The notes beneath the pieces were generated by a model that did no database searches, had not been told where the DNA came from, and was given only the letters and a program-made list of their open reading frames with translations. This document shows positions 6,465-16,889 of a DNA stretch of 64,000 nt, piece by piece; positions within the stretch are counted from its first letter, which is position 1; each line of letters opens with the position of its first letter. The position numbers and the translations under genes were made by a program. The stretch spans positions 1 through 64,000 of the forward strand of contig JAZQQG010000046.1 of the NCBI GenBank assembly GCA_045628945.1. The letters run 5' to 3'. Source of the DNA: RGIG4034 sp045628945 (GTDB lineage: Bacteria > Bacillota > Clostridia > Lachnospirales > Lachnospiraceae).

Positions 6465-8933
6465 CTACATTACCACCTTATCCAAATGCCAAATGTCTCT
6501 TACATACTCTTCAATCGTACGATCGGAGGAGAACTTGCCGCAGCAAGCCACATTTAAGATAGCGCTCTTCGCCCACTGCTTCTCGTTGCGATATGCCTTC
6601 TCGACCTCGCTCTGTGCTGCCGCATAAGACTTGAAATCCTTCAGAATGAAGTAGGTATCTGCCTTGGAGGTAGATAAGGTATTCAGTAAGGAATTGTACA
6701 GCGGACGGAAGAGCTCCGGATTCTCGGGAGCGTAGGTTCCGTTAATTAACTGCATCAGCACGCGACGAATATCCTGGTCGTTGTTGAAGATCTCCATGGG
6801 ATCATAGCCGCCGAAGTTCTCGTAACGAATTACTTCCTCAGAGGACAAACCGAAGATAAATGCATTCTCCTTGCCAACCTCCTCAACGATCTCTACGTTA
6901 GCACCGTCCATGGTACCTAAGGTTACCGCACCGTTTAACATGAACTTCATATTACCGGTACCGGATGCTTCCTTGGAAGCGGTGGAAATCTGCTCGGATA
7001 CATCTGCTGCTGCAAAGATAATCTCTGCATTGGATACACGGTAGTTCTCAATGAAGACTACCTTAATCTTGCCCTTAATGGAAGCATCGTTGTTTACAAC
7101 ATCCGCAACGGAGTTGATTAACTTAATGGTTAACTTCGCATTGGCATAACCGGCAGCTGCCTTCGCACCGAAGATAAAGGTACGAGGATAGAACTCCATC
7201 GTCGGATTATCCTTAATCTGATTATAGAGATACATTACGTGAAGGATATTCAGTAACTGTCTCTTGTACTCATGAAGACGCTTAACCTGTACATCGAAGA
7301 TGGAACGAGGGTCAACCTCAACTCCGTTGTGCTCCTTGATGTAAGCAGCCAGACGCAGCTTGTTCTGATACTTGATGTTCATGAACTCATGCTGAGCCTT
7401 CTCATCATCCGCATAGAGTTTTAACTTCTCTAATGCAGGAAGATTCGTGATCCACTCGTTTCCTACATGAGCGGTTACCCAGTCTGCGAGCAGGGGGTTA
7501 CCGTGAAGTAAGAAACGTCTCTGGGTGATACCGTTGGTCTTGTTATTGAACTTCTCAGGCATCATCTCGTAGAAGTCCTTCAACTGCTCATTCTTAAGAA
7601 TCTCGGTATGAAGTCTTGCTACACCGTTTACGGAGAAACCTGCAACGATTGCCAGATGTGCCATCTTAACCTGTCCGTCATAGATGATTGCCATCTTGCG
7701 AATCTTCTCGGCCTTGTTGTCAGGATACTTCTTTTCAATCTCCAGGATGAAACGACGATTGATCTCCTCTACGATGGAGTAGATACGAGGAAGCAATCTG
7801 GAGAACAGCTCGATAGGCCACTTCTCAAGAGCCTCGGACATAATGGTGTGGGTGGTGTACGCACAGGTCTTGGTGGTAATCTCCCAAGCCTCGTCCCAAG
7901 TCAGATTGTAGTCATCCAATAAGATTCTCATTAATTCGGGAATCGTTACGGTCGGATGGGTATCGTTTAACTGGAAGGTAACCTTCTCATACAGCTTATG
8001 AATATCATCATGCTTACGCATGTACTTTTCTACCGCTTCCTGAATGGATGCAGAGATAAAGAAGTACTGCTGCTTCAGACGTAATTCCTTACCGGCATAG
8101 TGGTTATCATTGGGATAGAGTACCTCAACGATATTACGTGCAAGGTTCTCCTGCTCAACTGCCGTACGGTAATCACCCTTATCAAAGGAGTCCAGACGGA
8201 ACTGCTGAATTGCCTGTGCATCCCAGATACGAAGGGTATTTACGATACCGTTGCCGTAACCGACAATAGGCATATCGTAAGGGATTGCCATAACGGCCTG
8301 ATAACCCTCCTGAGAATAATGAAGACGACCGGTCTCATCGGGAACACTCTTTACATAACCGCCGAAACGTACTTCCTTTGCATACTCGGGACGACGAAGT
8401 TCGAAAGGATTCACATCCTCTAACCACTCATCGGGAACCTCAACCTGGAAGCCGTTCTCAATCTTCTGCTTGAACATACCGTAGCGATAACGAATACCGC
8501 AACCGTAAGCGGAATAGTTCAAGGTAGCAAGAGAATCCAGGAAACATGCAGCCAAACGACCGAGACCACCGTTACCAAGTGCGGCATCGGGCTCCTGATC
8601 CTCTACCACGTCTAAGTTCACACCCAGCTCCTCAAGTGCTTCTTTTACAGGAGCGTAAGCCTTCAGGTTGATCATATTGTTACCGAGGGCACGACCCATT
8701 AAAAACTCCATGGACAGATAATATACCGTCTTGGGGTCCTGCTTCTCATAGGCTTCCTGGGTCTTGATCCAGTTATCGATAATCTGATCCTTGATTGCAT
8801 AGGATACCGCCTGAAACACCTGCTTGTCGGTTGCCTCATCCATATTCTTACGGAAAAGAGTACGTACGTTGTACACAACGGAACGCTTGAACAATTCCTT
8901 GTCGAATGTAGGTTCTTCCGTTTTCTTAAACAT
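6465..8933 (-). CDS. glgP: Glycogen (alpha-glucan) phosphorylase
   Basis: Releases glucose-1-phosphate from glycogen or maltodextrin using phosphate and pyridoxal phosphate. The 822-residue protein has the family length. N-terminal landmarks are VYYLSMEFLMGRALGNNM and DAALGNGGLGRLAACFLDSLA; the cofactor-binding lysine lies in EASGTGNMKFMLNGA near the C-terminus. The start at 8933 has GGAGG with a seven-base gap; the in-frame ATG 27 bases upstream lacks one. It lies 35 bases after ileS with no clear promoter between, so it may be read from the ileS transcript. The glgC/glgD synthesis genes are 28 kb away. Confidence 0.97.
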   Translation of the reverse strand: MFKKTEEPTFDKELFKRSVVYNVRTLFRKNMDEATDKQVFQAVSYAIKDQIIDNWIKTQEAYEKQDPKTVYYLSMEFLMGRALGNNMINLKAYAPVKEALEELGVNLDVVEDQEPDAALGNGGLGRLAACFLDSLATLNYSAYGCGIRYRYGMFKQKIENGFQVEVPDEWLEDVNPFELRRPEYAKEVRFGGYVKSVPDETGRLHYSQEGYQAVMAIPYDMPIVGYGNGIVNTLRIWDAQAIQQFRLDSFDKGDYRTAVEQENLARNIVEVLYPNDNHYAGKELRLKQQYFFISASIQEAVEKYMRKHDDIHKLYEKVTFQLNDTHPTVTIPELMRILLDDYNLTWDEAWEITTKTCAYTTHTIMSEALEKWPIELFSRLLPRIYSIVEEINRRFILEIEKKYPDNKAEKIRKMAIIYDGQVKMAHLAIVAGFSVNGVARLHTEILKNEQLKDFYEMMPEKFNNKTNGITQRRFLLHGNPLLADWVTAHVGNEWITNLPALEKLKLYADDEKAQHEFMNIKYQNKLRLAAYIKEHNGVEVDPRSIFDVQVKRLHEYKRQLLNILHVMYLYNQIKDNPTMEFYPRTFIFGAKAAAGYANAKLTIKLINSVADVVNNDASIKGKIKVVFIENYRVSNAEIIFAAADVSEQISTASKEASGTGNMKFMLNGAVTLGTMDGANVEIVEEVGKENAFIFGLSSEEVIRYENFGGYDPMEIFNNDQDIRRVLMQLINGTYAPENPELFRPLYNSLLNTLSTSKADTYFILKDFKSYAAAQSEVEKAYRNEKQWAKSAILNVACCGKFSSDRTIEEYVRDIWHLDKVVM

Positions 8934-8968
8934 TACATTACCTCCAAAATCTATAATCACTTATGTAA

Positions 8969-11900
8969 TTATCTTTTTACAACACCGATGACAACATCCT
9001 CGCCATTGATATTCCACTGCTTCGCAGCGTCGTTTGCTTCTCCGTAGACGAATTCATCTGCGAGAACCTTGGTGGCGATGGCATCGCTGTTCTTCTTAAC
9101 GATATCGGACAGTCTGTCATTATCCTTAAGGTATACCGTGATGTGATCGGTAACTTCAAAACAGGAATCCTTACGCATGGTCTGAATCTTACTAATCATC
9201 TCATACACATAACCCTCTTCGATAAGCTCGGGAGTCAGGTTGGTATCCAGAACTACCGTGGTGTGGTTGTCCGCCTCGGTTACAAAGCCTTCCTTCTGCG
9301 TCATCTCAATTAAGAGGTCCTCTTCCGTCAGAGCAACTGCAACACCTGCCGCATCAAACTTCAGTGCGCCCTCCGCCTTCAAAGCATCCATCGCTGCGTT
9401 GCCGTCGACTTCGCGCAGATACTGCTGAATTGCGCCAAGCTGCTTACCGTACTTCGGTCCAACGGTACGAAGCTGAGGTTTGAAGGTATAGGAAGTGAAG
9501 TCACGAACATCGTCGGTGAAAAGAACATCCTTTACATTCAGCTCGCCCTTGATTAAATCCGTATAGAACTCGCCCAGCGTCTTCTCTGCCTTGACATACA
9601 TACGGCTGATCGGCTGACGATTCTTGATATTGGCTGCATTACGGCAAGCACGACCCTTTACGGTGATGTCTAAGACTTCTTCCATTCCCTGCTCTAACTC
9701 GCTGTCAATCCAAGCGGTATTCGCAACCGGATAATCACACAGATGCACGCTTTCGGGAGCGGTAGCATCTACACTGCATACAAGATTGCGATAGATTTCC
9801 TCTGCCATGAAAGGAATCATGGGAGCGGCAGCCTTCGCAATGGTAACCAGTGCGGTGTACAGAGTCATATAAGCATTAATCTTATCCTGCTCCATACCCT
9901 TTGCCCAGAAACGCTCACGGGACAAACGAACATACCAGTTACTCATCTCATCTACGAAATCCTGAAGTGCACGGGCAGCCTCGGGAATCTTGTAGTCATT
10001 CAAATCATTGTCAACTTCGTTCACAACGGTCTGCAATTTCGACAGTAACCACTTGTCCATTACCGGTAACTTATCATAATCCAAAGTGAACTTCGTTGCA
10101 TCAAAGTTGTCGATATTAGCATAAAGTACGAAGAAAGCGTAGGTATTCCACAGGGTTCCCATGAACTTTCTCTGTCCTTCCATTACCGTCTTACCACTGA
10201 AACGGTTCGGAAGCCAGGGAGCGGAGTTGATATAGAAATACCAACGAATCGCGTCAGCACCGTACTCATTTAATGCTGCGAAAGGATCTACCGCATTGCC
10301 CTTCGACTTACTCATCTTCTGACCGTTCTCATCCTGAACATGGCCCAGTACGATTACGTTCTCATAAGGAGCCCTGTTAAACAGTAACGTAGACTCTGCC
10401 ATCAGAGAGTGGAACCATCCACGGGTCTGGTCTACCGCCTCGGAGATGAACTGTGCAGGGAACTGCTGCTCAAAGAGATCCTTATTTTCAAAAGGATAAT
10501 GATGCTGAGCAAAAGGCATCGCACCGGAGTCAAACCAGCAGTCCAAAACCTCGGGAACACGCTTCATGGTGCCGCCGCACTTCGGACAGGTGCAGGTTAT
10601 CTCATCGATGTAGGGTCTGTGAAGCTCTACCGTCTTCGCCGCTGCATTGCCACTAAGCTTCTCCAGCTCTTCACGGCTGCCGATACACTCACGATTGCCA
10701 CAGGAACACTCCCAGATATTTAACGGGGTACCCCAGTAACGGTTACGGGAGATTGCCCAGTCCTGAATATTCTCCAACCAGTTACCGAAACGACCCTTAC
10801 CAATCGACTCGGGAATCCAGTTAACGGTATTATTGTTGCGGATTAAGTCCTCACGAACCGCAGTCTCCTTGATGTACCAGGACTCACGGGCATAATAGAT
10901 CAGAGGAGTATCGCATCTCCAGCAGTGAGGATACTCATGCTCGAACTTCGGAGCATCGAAAAGCTTACCCTCTGCATCGAGATCCTTTAAAACCTCGGGA
11001 TCTGCTTTTTTCACAAAGATGCCTGCATACGGCGTCTCTGCGGTTAATTCACCCTTACCGTTTACGAACTGAACGAAGGGAAGGTCATAGTTACGACCTA
11101 CATTGGCATCATCCTCACCGAAAGCAGGTGCAATATGTACAATACCGGTACCGTCGGACATGGTAACGTAGTTATCACAGGTTACATAGAAGCCCTTCTT
11201 ATTCTGCTTGGCAGCACATTCACCGGCACATGCGAAGAGAGGCTCGTATTCCTTACGCTCAAGATCCTTTCCGACATAGGTCTCAAGAATCTCATAAGCG
11301 GGAGTCTCCTCAGAGCCAAGCTTCCCAAGAACGGTATCCAGCAAAGCCTTTGCCATATAATAGGTGTAACCGTCCGCAGCCTTAACCTTGCAGTATTCCT
11401 CGCTCGGATTTACGCAAAGAGCCACATTGGAAGGAAGGGTCCAGGGAGTCGTGGTCCATGCAAGGAAATAAGCATCCTCACCGACACACTTGAAACGAAC
11501 CACTGCGGAACGCTCCTTCACCGTCTTATATCCCTGAGATACCTCAGCGGAGGACAGAGGGGTACCACAACGAGGGCAGTAGGGTACAATCTTGAAGCCC
11601 TTGTAGAGTAAGCCCTTATTCCAGATTTCCTTTAACGCCCACCACTCGGACTCAATATAATCATCATGATAGGTAACGTAGGGGTTATCCATATCTGCCC
11701 AGAAGCCTACGGTTCCGGAGAAATCCTCCCACATTCCCTTATATTTCCATACGGATTCCTTACACTTATCGATGAAAGGCTCCATACCATACTCTTCAAT
11801 CTGCTCTTTTCCGTTCAGGCCGAGGAGCTTCTCTACCTCCAGCTCAACCGGAAGACCGTGAGTATCCCAACCGGCCTTACGAGGAACCATATATCCCTTC

Positions 11901-12121
11901 ATGGTACGGTATCTGGGAATCATATCCTTGATAACACGGGTCAATACATGACCGATATGAGGCTTACCGTTTGCGGTCGGAGGTCCGTCATAGAAGGTAT
12001 AGGTAGGGCCTTCCTTGCGACTGTCCATACTCTTCTGGAAGATGTCATTCTCCTGCCAGAATTTCAGCACTTCATGTTCTCTTTCAACGAAATTCAGATC
12101 TGTGGATACTTTCTTGTACAT
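8969..12121 (-). CDS. ileS: Isoleucyl-tRNA synthetase
   Basis: Charges tRNA-Ile. The 1050-residue class I synthetase has the HIGH signature (PPTANGKPHIGHV, residues 48-59) and KMSKS (GQKMSKSKGN, near residue 600), with the large editing insertion between. The start at 12121 has an AAAGGGTG site and matches the conserved beginning (MYKKVSTDLNFVEREHEVLKF shortened here). The open frame to 12235 runs back into the T-box terminator and is not coding. Control is by the AUC-specifier T-box leader, so uncharged tRNA-Ile should raise expression. Confidence 0.98.
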   Translation of the reverse strand: MYKKVSTDLNFVEREHEVLKFWQENDIFQKSMDSRKEGPTYTFYDGPPTANGKPHIGHVLTRVIKDMIPRYRTMKGYMVPRKAGWDTHGLPVELEVEKLLGLNGKEQIEEYGMEPFIDKCKESVWKYKGMWEDFSGTVGFWADMDNPYVTYHDDYIESEWWALKEIWNKGLLYKGFKIVPYCPRCGTPLSSAEVSQGYKTVKERSAVVRFKCVGEDAYFLAWTTTPWTLPSNVALCVNPSEEYCKVKAADGYTYYMAKALLDTVLGKLGSEETPAYEILETYVGKDLERKEYEPLFACAGECAAKQNKKGFYVTCDNYVTMSDGTGIVHIAPAFGEDDANVGRNYDLPFVQFVNGKGELTAETPYAGIFVKKADPEVLKDLDAEGKLFDAPKFEHEYPHCWRCDTPLIYYARESWYIKETAVREDLIRNNNTVNWIPESIGKGRFGNWLENIQDWAISRNRYWGTPLNIWECSCGNRECIGSREELEKLSGNAAAKTVELHRPYIDEITCTCPKCGGTMKRVPEVLDCWFDSGAMPFAQHHYPFENKDLFEQQFPAQFISEAVDQTRGWFHSLMAESTLLFNRAPYENVIVLGHVQDENGQKMSKSKGNAVDPFAALNEYGADAIRWYFYINSAPWLPNRFSGKTVMEGQRKFMGTLWNTYAFFVLYANIDNFDATKFTLDYDKLPVMDKWLLSKLQTVVNEVDNDLNDYKIPEAARALQDFVDEMSNWYVRLSRERFWAKGMEQDKINAYMTLYTALVTIAKAAAPMIPFMAEEIYRNLVCSVDATAPESVHLCDYPVANTAWIDSELEQGMEEVLDITVKGRACRNAANIKNRQPISRMYVKAEKTLGEFYTDLIKGELNVKDVLFTDDVRDFTSYTFKPQLRTVGPKYGKQLGAIQQYLREVDGNAAMDALKAEGALKFDAAGVAVALTEEDLLIEMTQKEGFVTEADNHTTVVLDTNLTPELIEEGYVYEMISKIQTMRKDSCFEVTDHITVYLKDNDRLSDIVKKNSDAIATKVLADEFVYGEANDAAKQWNINGEDVVIGVVKR

Positions 12122-12185
12122 AATTACACCCTTTCTCTGTAACCCTCCCTTTTCTCGTCGGGGAAGGTAAATAGCTTTGAAAAAA

Positions 12186-12217
12186 CAAAAAAACCCCGTC
12201 CTGTAATAGGACGAGGC
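12186..12217 (-). terminator. T-box terminator before ileS
   Basis: On the reverse strand CCTCGTCC, a TATTAC loop and AGGACGGGG are followed by TTTTTTT. The 5' arm also overlaps the sequence needed by the antiterminator (ACGAG/CTCGT). Confidence 0.92.
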
Positions 12218-12526
12218 TATCGGCTCGTTAACCACCTGTTACATCGTACTCTCCCAAAGCAGCCTGCCGGCTCCAATCTCGTCTGGCACCCACCCGGATT
12301 CATACGGTATCCTGTAACGCCGGAAATAGCGGCGGTTCCTACTTATCTGCCTGCAAAAGCTCTCCTCCGGTTTCTCGCACCACAGGTTCCATGCTCTCAG
12401 GCAATCGTTCAGACCGCGACTTAGAAGTGATTTTCAATGGCTCATTACTCGCATCGGTCTCGCACCTTCACCGACTCGCTGTGGCTTTCCTCGTGCCATC
12501 TACTGTCTTCGTCATCGTCTTTTTAC
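12186..12526 (-). promoter_or_regulatory. ileS leader: T-box leader (tRNA-Ile sensor) of ileS
   Basis: From the predicted start near 12526 the reverse strand shows stem I features (GTCGGTGAAGGTGCGAGACC, then GATG). The specifier segment GAAAATCAC carries an ATC codon at 12431-12429. About 190 bases later comes the T-box bulge sequence AGGTGGTTAACGAG (about 12240-12226), whose TGGT can pair with the ACCA end of uncharged tRNA-Ile, then the terminator. The isoleucine codon in the specifier loop agrees with the downstream gene. Confidence 0.92.
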
Positions 12527-12532
12527 GACATC

Positions 12533-12560
12533 ATTATAACGATTTTAGGCTTTTTGTCAA
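12533..12560 (-). promoter_or_regulatory. Promoter of the ileS T-box leader
   Basis: A perfect TTGACA (12560 to 12555), a 16-base spacer and a perfect TATAAT (12538 to 12533) on the reverse strand. Confidence 0.9.
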
Positions 12561-12597
12561 GTGTTGCTCCCAAACCAATCCTTGTATCGTGTGATTA

Positions 12598-14007
12598 CTA
12601 TATTTGAATAAGACCAATCGACTTCCACAAAGGGATGCTAAGCAGAAAGCCTACAATCGAAATAATAACATAGCAACCGGACATCCTTCGTGCCAGTTTA
12701 TAATCAATTGTATCGTCTCCCACAACTGCTACAGCGGTTAGATAACTAGTATTATTGAAGCGTGTACTCCACGCCTGCGCAATGGTAACAATCACCAGAC
12801 CGGTAATCCATGGGCTGATTCCAATACTCTCACCGGCTCCAGCAAATACAATATAAAACAATGAAACCGCCGAAATGGAAGATACAATAATATATCGGCT
12901 TAATGCCACTAAAACCCCCAAAACAGCGATAAATACATATTCATTCACTAACATGGGCTTAATCAATGGAGTCATCACTCCTGCCAGCCAAGTATTGACT
13001 CCCAGGTCTGACATGATATTGGCCATACATACCAAGCCGCCAATAAAGATAATCATATCCCAAGCAACCTTGCTACGAAATTCTTTTTTATCCAGACCTC
13101 CCATTAGTACTAAAACAAATACTGCAGTGATTGCGATTGCAGCCTCTGAAACACCATGGTAGTTCTTGGTAATCCACATAATTAACGTTATCAGCAGTAC
13201 AATTGCAACCTTTTTTTCAAGGCCACTCATTTTCCCCATTTCCGAAAGCTTATTCTCTACAAATCCTTTCGGAACGCGACTATCCCCTTTTGATCCATAT
13301 AATAGCCACAAAGCAGCAAAACCGAGTACAATGATTGCCAATCCCCATACCCAGGTTGCCTGAATCCAGCTTCCCCAGGTAAAACTGTTCTGGATTTCAT
13401 CCGGAAGCAGTCCAAGAAGTATAAAAACGTTCATGGACCCGCTATAAAAAATGTGTCCACTGATGGAGCCAAACAGAAACACTGCCATAAAGAGTCCTGT
13501 CATTTCTTTACTCTTCTTGGTCAAATTCATTTCTTCTGCCGCATCCACGGCAAACGGTGCCAGAATACTTGCTTTGGCCGTTATACTCGGAATCATGGGG
13601 CTAATAATCAACCCGGCAAAGGAGAATGCCAATAGCTGCCCAAAGTAGTTCTGCGGAAATCTTCGTAACACATGCAATGCCACTCGTTTCATCAGTCCGC
13701 TTTTGGCAATAACCACACTCATTGGCAACACACCAATCAACAGCCATACCGTTGATGTTGAAAAAGCGGAATATATGCCGGTAATCTGCTCTAAGCCGAG
13801 TGTCAAGCACACAGCAAGTGAAAACATTACTACAATGTATTCATCACATAGATTAATGATTAAATAGAAAATCATGCAGGACAGTATTCCAATATATTCC
13901 ATGCCCTTTCGGTCTAGGCCCGGAAAACACGGAACAAGGCAGCCGGCTAATATCATACCGATACCCACTAATGTACCGATGAACCTTAATATCTTTTTTT
14001 CATTCAT
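12598..14007 (-). CDS. DASS/SLC13-type anion or dicarboxylate transporter
   Basis: A 469-residue polytopic membrane protein with about a dozen hydrophobic segments. It has the pseudo-repeat hallmarks of the DASS/ArsB-like ion transporter superfamily: the early STSTVWLLIGVLPMS and SPMIPSITAKASILAPFA, and the later MIIFIGGLVCMANIMSDLG and a Ser/Thr-rich segment near the C-terminus. Such proteins carry di- or tricarboxylates, sulfate or related anions; the substrate cannot be read here. It is the last gene after the nitrilase, 17 bases downstream, so it may take up the substrate or export the acid product. Confidence 0.75.
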   Translation of the reverse strand: MNEKKILRFIGTLVGIGMILAGCLVPCFPGLDRKGMEYIGILSCMIFYLIINLCDEYIVVMFSLAVCLTLGLEQITGIYSAFSTSTVWLLIGVLPMSVVIAKSGLMKRVALHVLRRFPQNYFGQLLAFSFAGLIISPMIPSITAKASILAPFAVDAAEEMNLTKKSKEMTGLFMAVFLFGSISGHIFYSGSMNVFILLGLLPDEIQNSFTWGSWIQATWVWGLAIIVLGFAALWLLYGSKGDSRVPKGFVENKLSEMGKMSGLEKKVAIVLLITLIMWITKNYHGVSEAAIAITAVFVLVLMGGLDKKEFRSKVAWDMIIFIGGLVCMANIMSDLGVNTWLAGVMTPLIKPMLVNEYVFIAVLGVLVALSRYIIVSSISAVSLFYIVFAGAGESIGISPWITGLVIVTIAQAWSTRFNNTSYLTAVAVVGDDTIDYKLARRMSGCYVIISIVGFLLSIPLWKSIGLIQI

Positions 14008-14024
14008 CGAGAATCACTTCCCAT

Positions 14025-14960
14025 CTATTCAACCGTTTTCGACTTCCACTCCGCAGTTTCAGCTAACTCACCAAAAATCTTCGCATACAAATCCGGTCTC
14101 CAATCCGTCGTCTTAGTTACAGGGTTCGTATGATACAAGTTCTTAAAAGTATTAATAGACTGATAATCCACCAATGCTAAATCAATGGTTCCAAGGAATA
14201 TACCGGGAATCTCTCCCTCCGGGTCTCCAAAAGGATGTCCTGCATAATAAGCTACATCGCCACCCTTGCCAACCGGACCCATGATATGGCTGCAACCGGT
14301 AAATTCATAATATAAATCCTTGCCGACCAGATTCGCAGATGCCACAAAGATATTACTTCTTAAACAATCCGACTCTGTCTTGGTTCTGAAAACCTTACCG
14401 CAGGATACCCCCCAACCAATTGCGGTTGGATTCAGGAACAATCTAGCTCCCTGCGCCGCCGCATAGGCAATCAGTTCCGGGAAATTATATACATCATAAC
14501 AAATACCGATTCCAACCTTGCCCCAAGGCGTATCAAAGACTACAGGGCGATCTCCCCTTGCGGCCCAATCGGGTTCACGATTGGGAAGGTGAATCTTACG
14601 ATAAGCATCTACGATTCCATCCGGTCCGATAATGACTCCGGTGTTATAGACAATACCGGTCAGCGCGTCCTTCTCTGGCATACCGAAGATTACAAAAATG
14701 TTATATTTTTTTGCATAGGCAGCGACAGCATCCGTTGACGGTCCCGGAATTGTCTCTGCAAGCTTCGTCTGCATCTTTTCTTCTCGGGGAACATCGTACA
14801 GATCATCGTAGCCTGTTAAGCACACTTCCGGTAAAACAACCATATCGGCGCCTCGCTTCGCCGCACTCTCCACATACCCAAGAATACGGTTGAGATTAGC
14901 CTCCTTATTTCCCCACACAGGTTTGAAGTTCACTACTGCCAGATTCATTACATCCTTCAT
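14025..14960 (-). CDS. Carbon-nitrogen hydrolase (nitrilase superfamily)
   Basis: A 311-residue cytosolic hydrolase of amides, nitriles or carbamoyl compounds. The Glu-Lys-Cys triad is visible: E45 in VVLPEVCLTGYD, K122 in YRKIHLPNRE and C154 in VGIGICYDVYNFPE. Length and motifs fit an aliphatic amidase or N-carbamoyl amidohydrolase branch; the exact substrate is not determinable. The first ATG (14960) is preferred because AGGTGG lies six bases upstream. It sits between an ABC importer (ATPase 10 bases upstream) and a DASS carrier, suggesting that the imported compound is its substrate. Confidence 0.85.
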   Translation of the reverse strand: MKDVMNLAVVNFKPVWGNKEANLNRILGYVESAAKRGADMVVLPEVCLTGYDDLYDVPREEKMQTKLAETIPGPSTDAVAAYAKKYNIFVIFGMPEKDALTGIVYNTGVIIGPDGIVDAYRKIHLPNREPDWAARGDRPVVFDTPWGKVGIGICYDVYNFPELIAYAAAQGARLFLNPTAIGWGVSCGKVFRTKTESDCLRSNIFVASANLVGKDLYYEFTGCSHIMGPVGKGGDVAYYAGHPFGDPEGEIPGIFLGTIDLALVDYQSINTFKNLYHTNPVTKTTDWRPDLYAKIFGELAETAEWKSKTVE

Positions 14961-14970
14961 ATATCCACCT

Positions 14971-15780
14971 CTACTCTAATGTTAATGCCTTTTCGGCAGC
15001 TTCATCATGCTGCTTATTGATGATTCCCAAGATTTCCTGCTTAATTGCCAAATATTCCGGACTAAAGCTGATTTCATTTTCGTCCCCCTGATTCACCAAT
15101 GATTGTGCAAAATTTACATTGAATTCCTTCAAAATTGACCCAGGACGCTTAGACATCACAATTACTCTGTTCCCTAATTGAAGTGCCTCATCCACATCAT
15201 GTGTGATCAGCATAATTGTCTTACCGGTCGTTTTCCAGATTTTACGCACCAAGGATTGCATATTGACTCTGGTCAATGCATCCAATGCTCCAAAGGGTTC
15301 ATCCATCAATATAATTCTCGGATCATTAATCAGTACCTTAGCCAGTGCTGCCCTCTGCTTCATACCGCCAGACAGTTCATAGGTTTTTTGCTTTTTGAAA
15401 TCTCCTAACCCGACCTGCTTCAGATACTTATCTGCCGTCTCTCGTATTACTTGCTTATTTACCCCACGGACACGGGGGCCATAAGTTACATTCTTTTCAA
15501 TAGACATCCAGGGATACAGATTCGGTGTTTGAAATACAACTCCACGACTCTGATCCGGTCCCTTGATTGCCTTGCCATCAAGAGTGGCCAATCCGCTGGA
15601 GGGAAAAAGGAATCCCGCAATGATCTTCAGCAATGTACTTTTTCCACAGCCGGAGGGACCCAGAATACATACAAAATCACCTTCATATATATCCAGATTA
15701 ATGTCCTTAAGAGCCAGCACACCCTTCGAATTATCTCCATATTTAAGATTCAGATCTCGTACTTTGATTACAGTCTCCAT
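14971..15780 (-). CDS. ABC transporter ATP-binding protein, Ssu/Tau (sulfonate/nitrate) type
   Basis: Drives import through the neighbouring permease. The 269-residue protein shows Walker A (LGPSGCGKST), Q-loop (VVFQTPNLYPWMS), signature (LSGGMKQR), Walker B (IILMDEPFGALD) and the H-loop (LLITHDVDEAL). The profile is that of SsuB/TauB/NrtD ATPases, which serve importers of sulfonates, nitrate, pyrimidine precursors or similar small molecules. It is the third gene of the permease-binding protein-ATPase-nitrilase-carrier run. Confidence 0.9.
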   Translation of the reverse strand: METVIKVRDLNLKYGDNSKGVLALKDINLDIYEGDFVCILGPSGCGKSTLLKIIAGFLFPSSGLATLDGKAIKGPDQSRGVVFQTPNLYPWMSIEKNVTYGPRVRGVNKQVIRETADKYLKQVGLGDFKKQKTYELSGGMKQRAALAKVLINDPRIILMDEPFGALDALTRVNMQSLVRKIWKTTGKTIMLITHDVDEALQLGNRVIVMSKRPGSILKEFNVNFAQSLVNQGDENEISFSPEYLAIKQEILGIINKQHDEAAEKALTLE

Positions 15781-15810
15781 AGCGGATCAGCCTCCTCATC
15801 ATTTACCTTG

Positions 15811-16815
15811 TTATTTCAAAAAATCACTTGTAATAGACTTCGTTAATACTTCCTTCGATGGTACTTCTGCAATACTTCCCTGACTTGCCATGAATTCAGC
15901 CGTTTTGTAAAGAACATCCGCAAAGGCCCCTCCCAAATAAGCATCCGATGCCTGATCTGCAGCAGAAATCCAACGATAACCTTCGATAGAAGTCTTACAC
16001 ATTGCCTCATCCATTTCCAATCTAGCAGCTACATCCTTTACAACCTTATCTGGATTCTCCGCATATACAGCCTGGGTTTCGGACATTACCTTAACCAATG
16101 CGGTTACCGCTTCCGGATACTTATTGGCAAAAGACTTGGTTACTACATGTAATACAGCAGTTGTTGCACCAATCGACTCACTGTCATTACCATCAAAGAT
16201 TACAGTACCTCCGGCATTGATTAATGCTTCCAGGGAAGGCTGCCAAATGTATGCCGCATCAATATCTCCTCTATCCCACATAGCAATAATCTCAGTAGTT
16301 CCACCACCGATAATCTCAACCTTACTCTCGTCCACACCTGCGTCTGCCAAAGCACTCATAAGCGAATAATGAGAAGTAGATCCGGTTACGACACCAATCT
16401 TCTTGCCCTCCAAATCGCTTAAAGACTGAATACCTTCTTTAACAGCAAGACCTTCACACTCGGTAATAATTCCGGAAATCCAGAAAACTTCATATCCCAA
16501 ATCATTCGAAATACCGGACACAACTGGTACGGTTCCCATATAACCAACATCAACGCTTCCCGATGCTAATGCGTTGTTGAGATCCTTACCATTACTAAAC
16601 TCCACCAGCTCATACGGATAACCCAGGTCATCTAACAATCCTTCAACAATCGCAATCATCATATCGTTTGCTACAGGCTGATAGCCAATCTTAATCTTAT
16701 TCGGATACTTTGAGTTCTCCTGATTCTTTGTGGTTTTCTTGCCACAGGCAATTAAGCCCATCGCCAACACAACCACTAACACCAGACTAATCATTCTTTT
16801 TAACTTTTTTCTCAT
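15811..16815 (-). CDS. Ssu/Tau-family ABC substrate-binding lipoprotein
   Basis: A 334-residue binding protein with a lipoprotein signal (lipobox LIAC, Cys24, in MGLIACGKKTTK). The mature part starts IKIGYQPVANDMMIAIVEG and contains ALASGSVDVGYMGTVPV and GKKIGVVTGSTSHYSL, typical of the SsuA/TauA/NMT1-like fold that binds sulfonates, taurine or other small organic ligands. The start at 16815 has AGGAGG nine bases upstream; the in-frame ATG at 16851 has no such site. Located between permease and ATPase genes. The ligand is unknown; linkage to a nitrilase points to a nitrogenous compound. Confidence 0.88.
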   Translation of the reverse strand: MRKKLKRMISLVLVVVLAMGLIACGKKTTKNQENSKYPNKIKIGYQPVANDMMIAIVEGLLDDLGYPYELVEFSNGKDLNNALASGSVDVGYMGTVPVVSGISNDLGYEVFWISGIITECEGLAVKEGIQSLSDLEGKKIGVVTGSTSHYSLMSALADAGVDESKVEIIGGGTTEIIAMWDRGDIDAAYIWQPSLEALINAGGTVIFDGNDSESIGATTAVLHVVTKSFANKYPEAVTALVKVMSETQAVYAENPDKVVKDVAARLEMDEAMCKTSIEGYRWISAADQASDAYLGGAFADVLYKTAEFMASQGSIAEVPSKEVLTKSITSDFLK

Positions 16816-16889
16816 AACCTTTTCCTCCTTATGATATGAGTCTTTATTCAAAAAGCTTACCGTCTATCGGATTGCTCTTTGTCTCACCC

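Noticed and set aside
12122..12235. N-terminal extension of ileS
   Set aside because: It runs through the T-box terminator; the start at 12121 has its own ribosome site.
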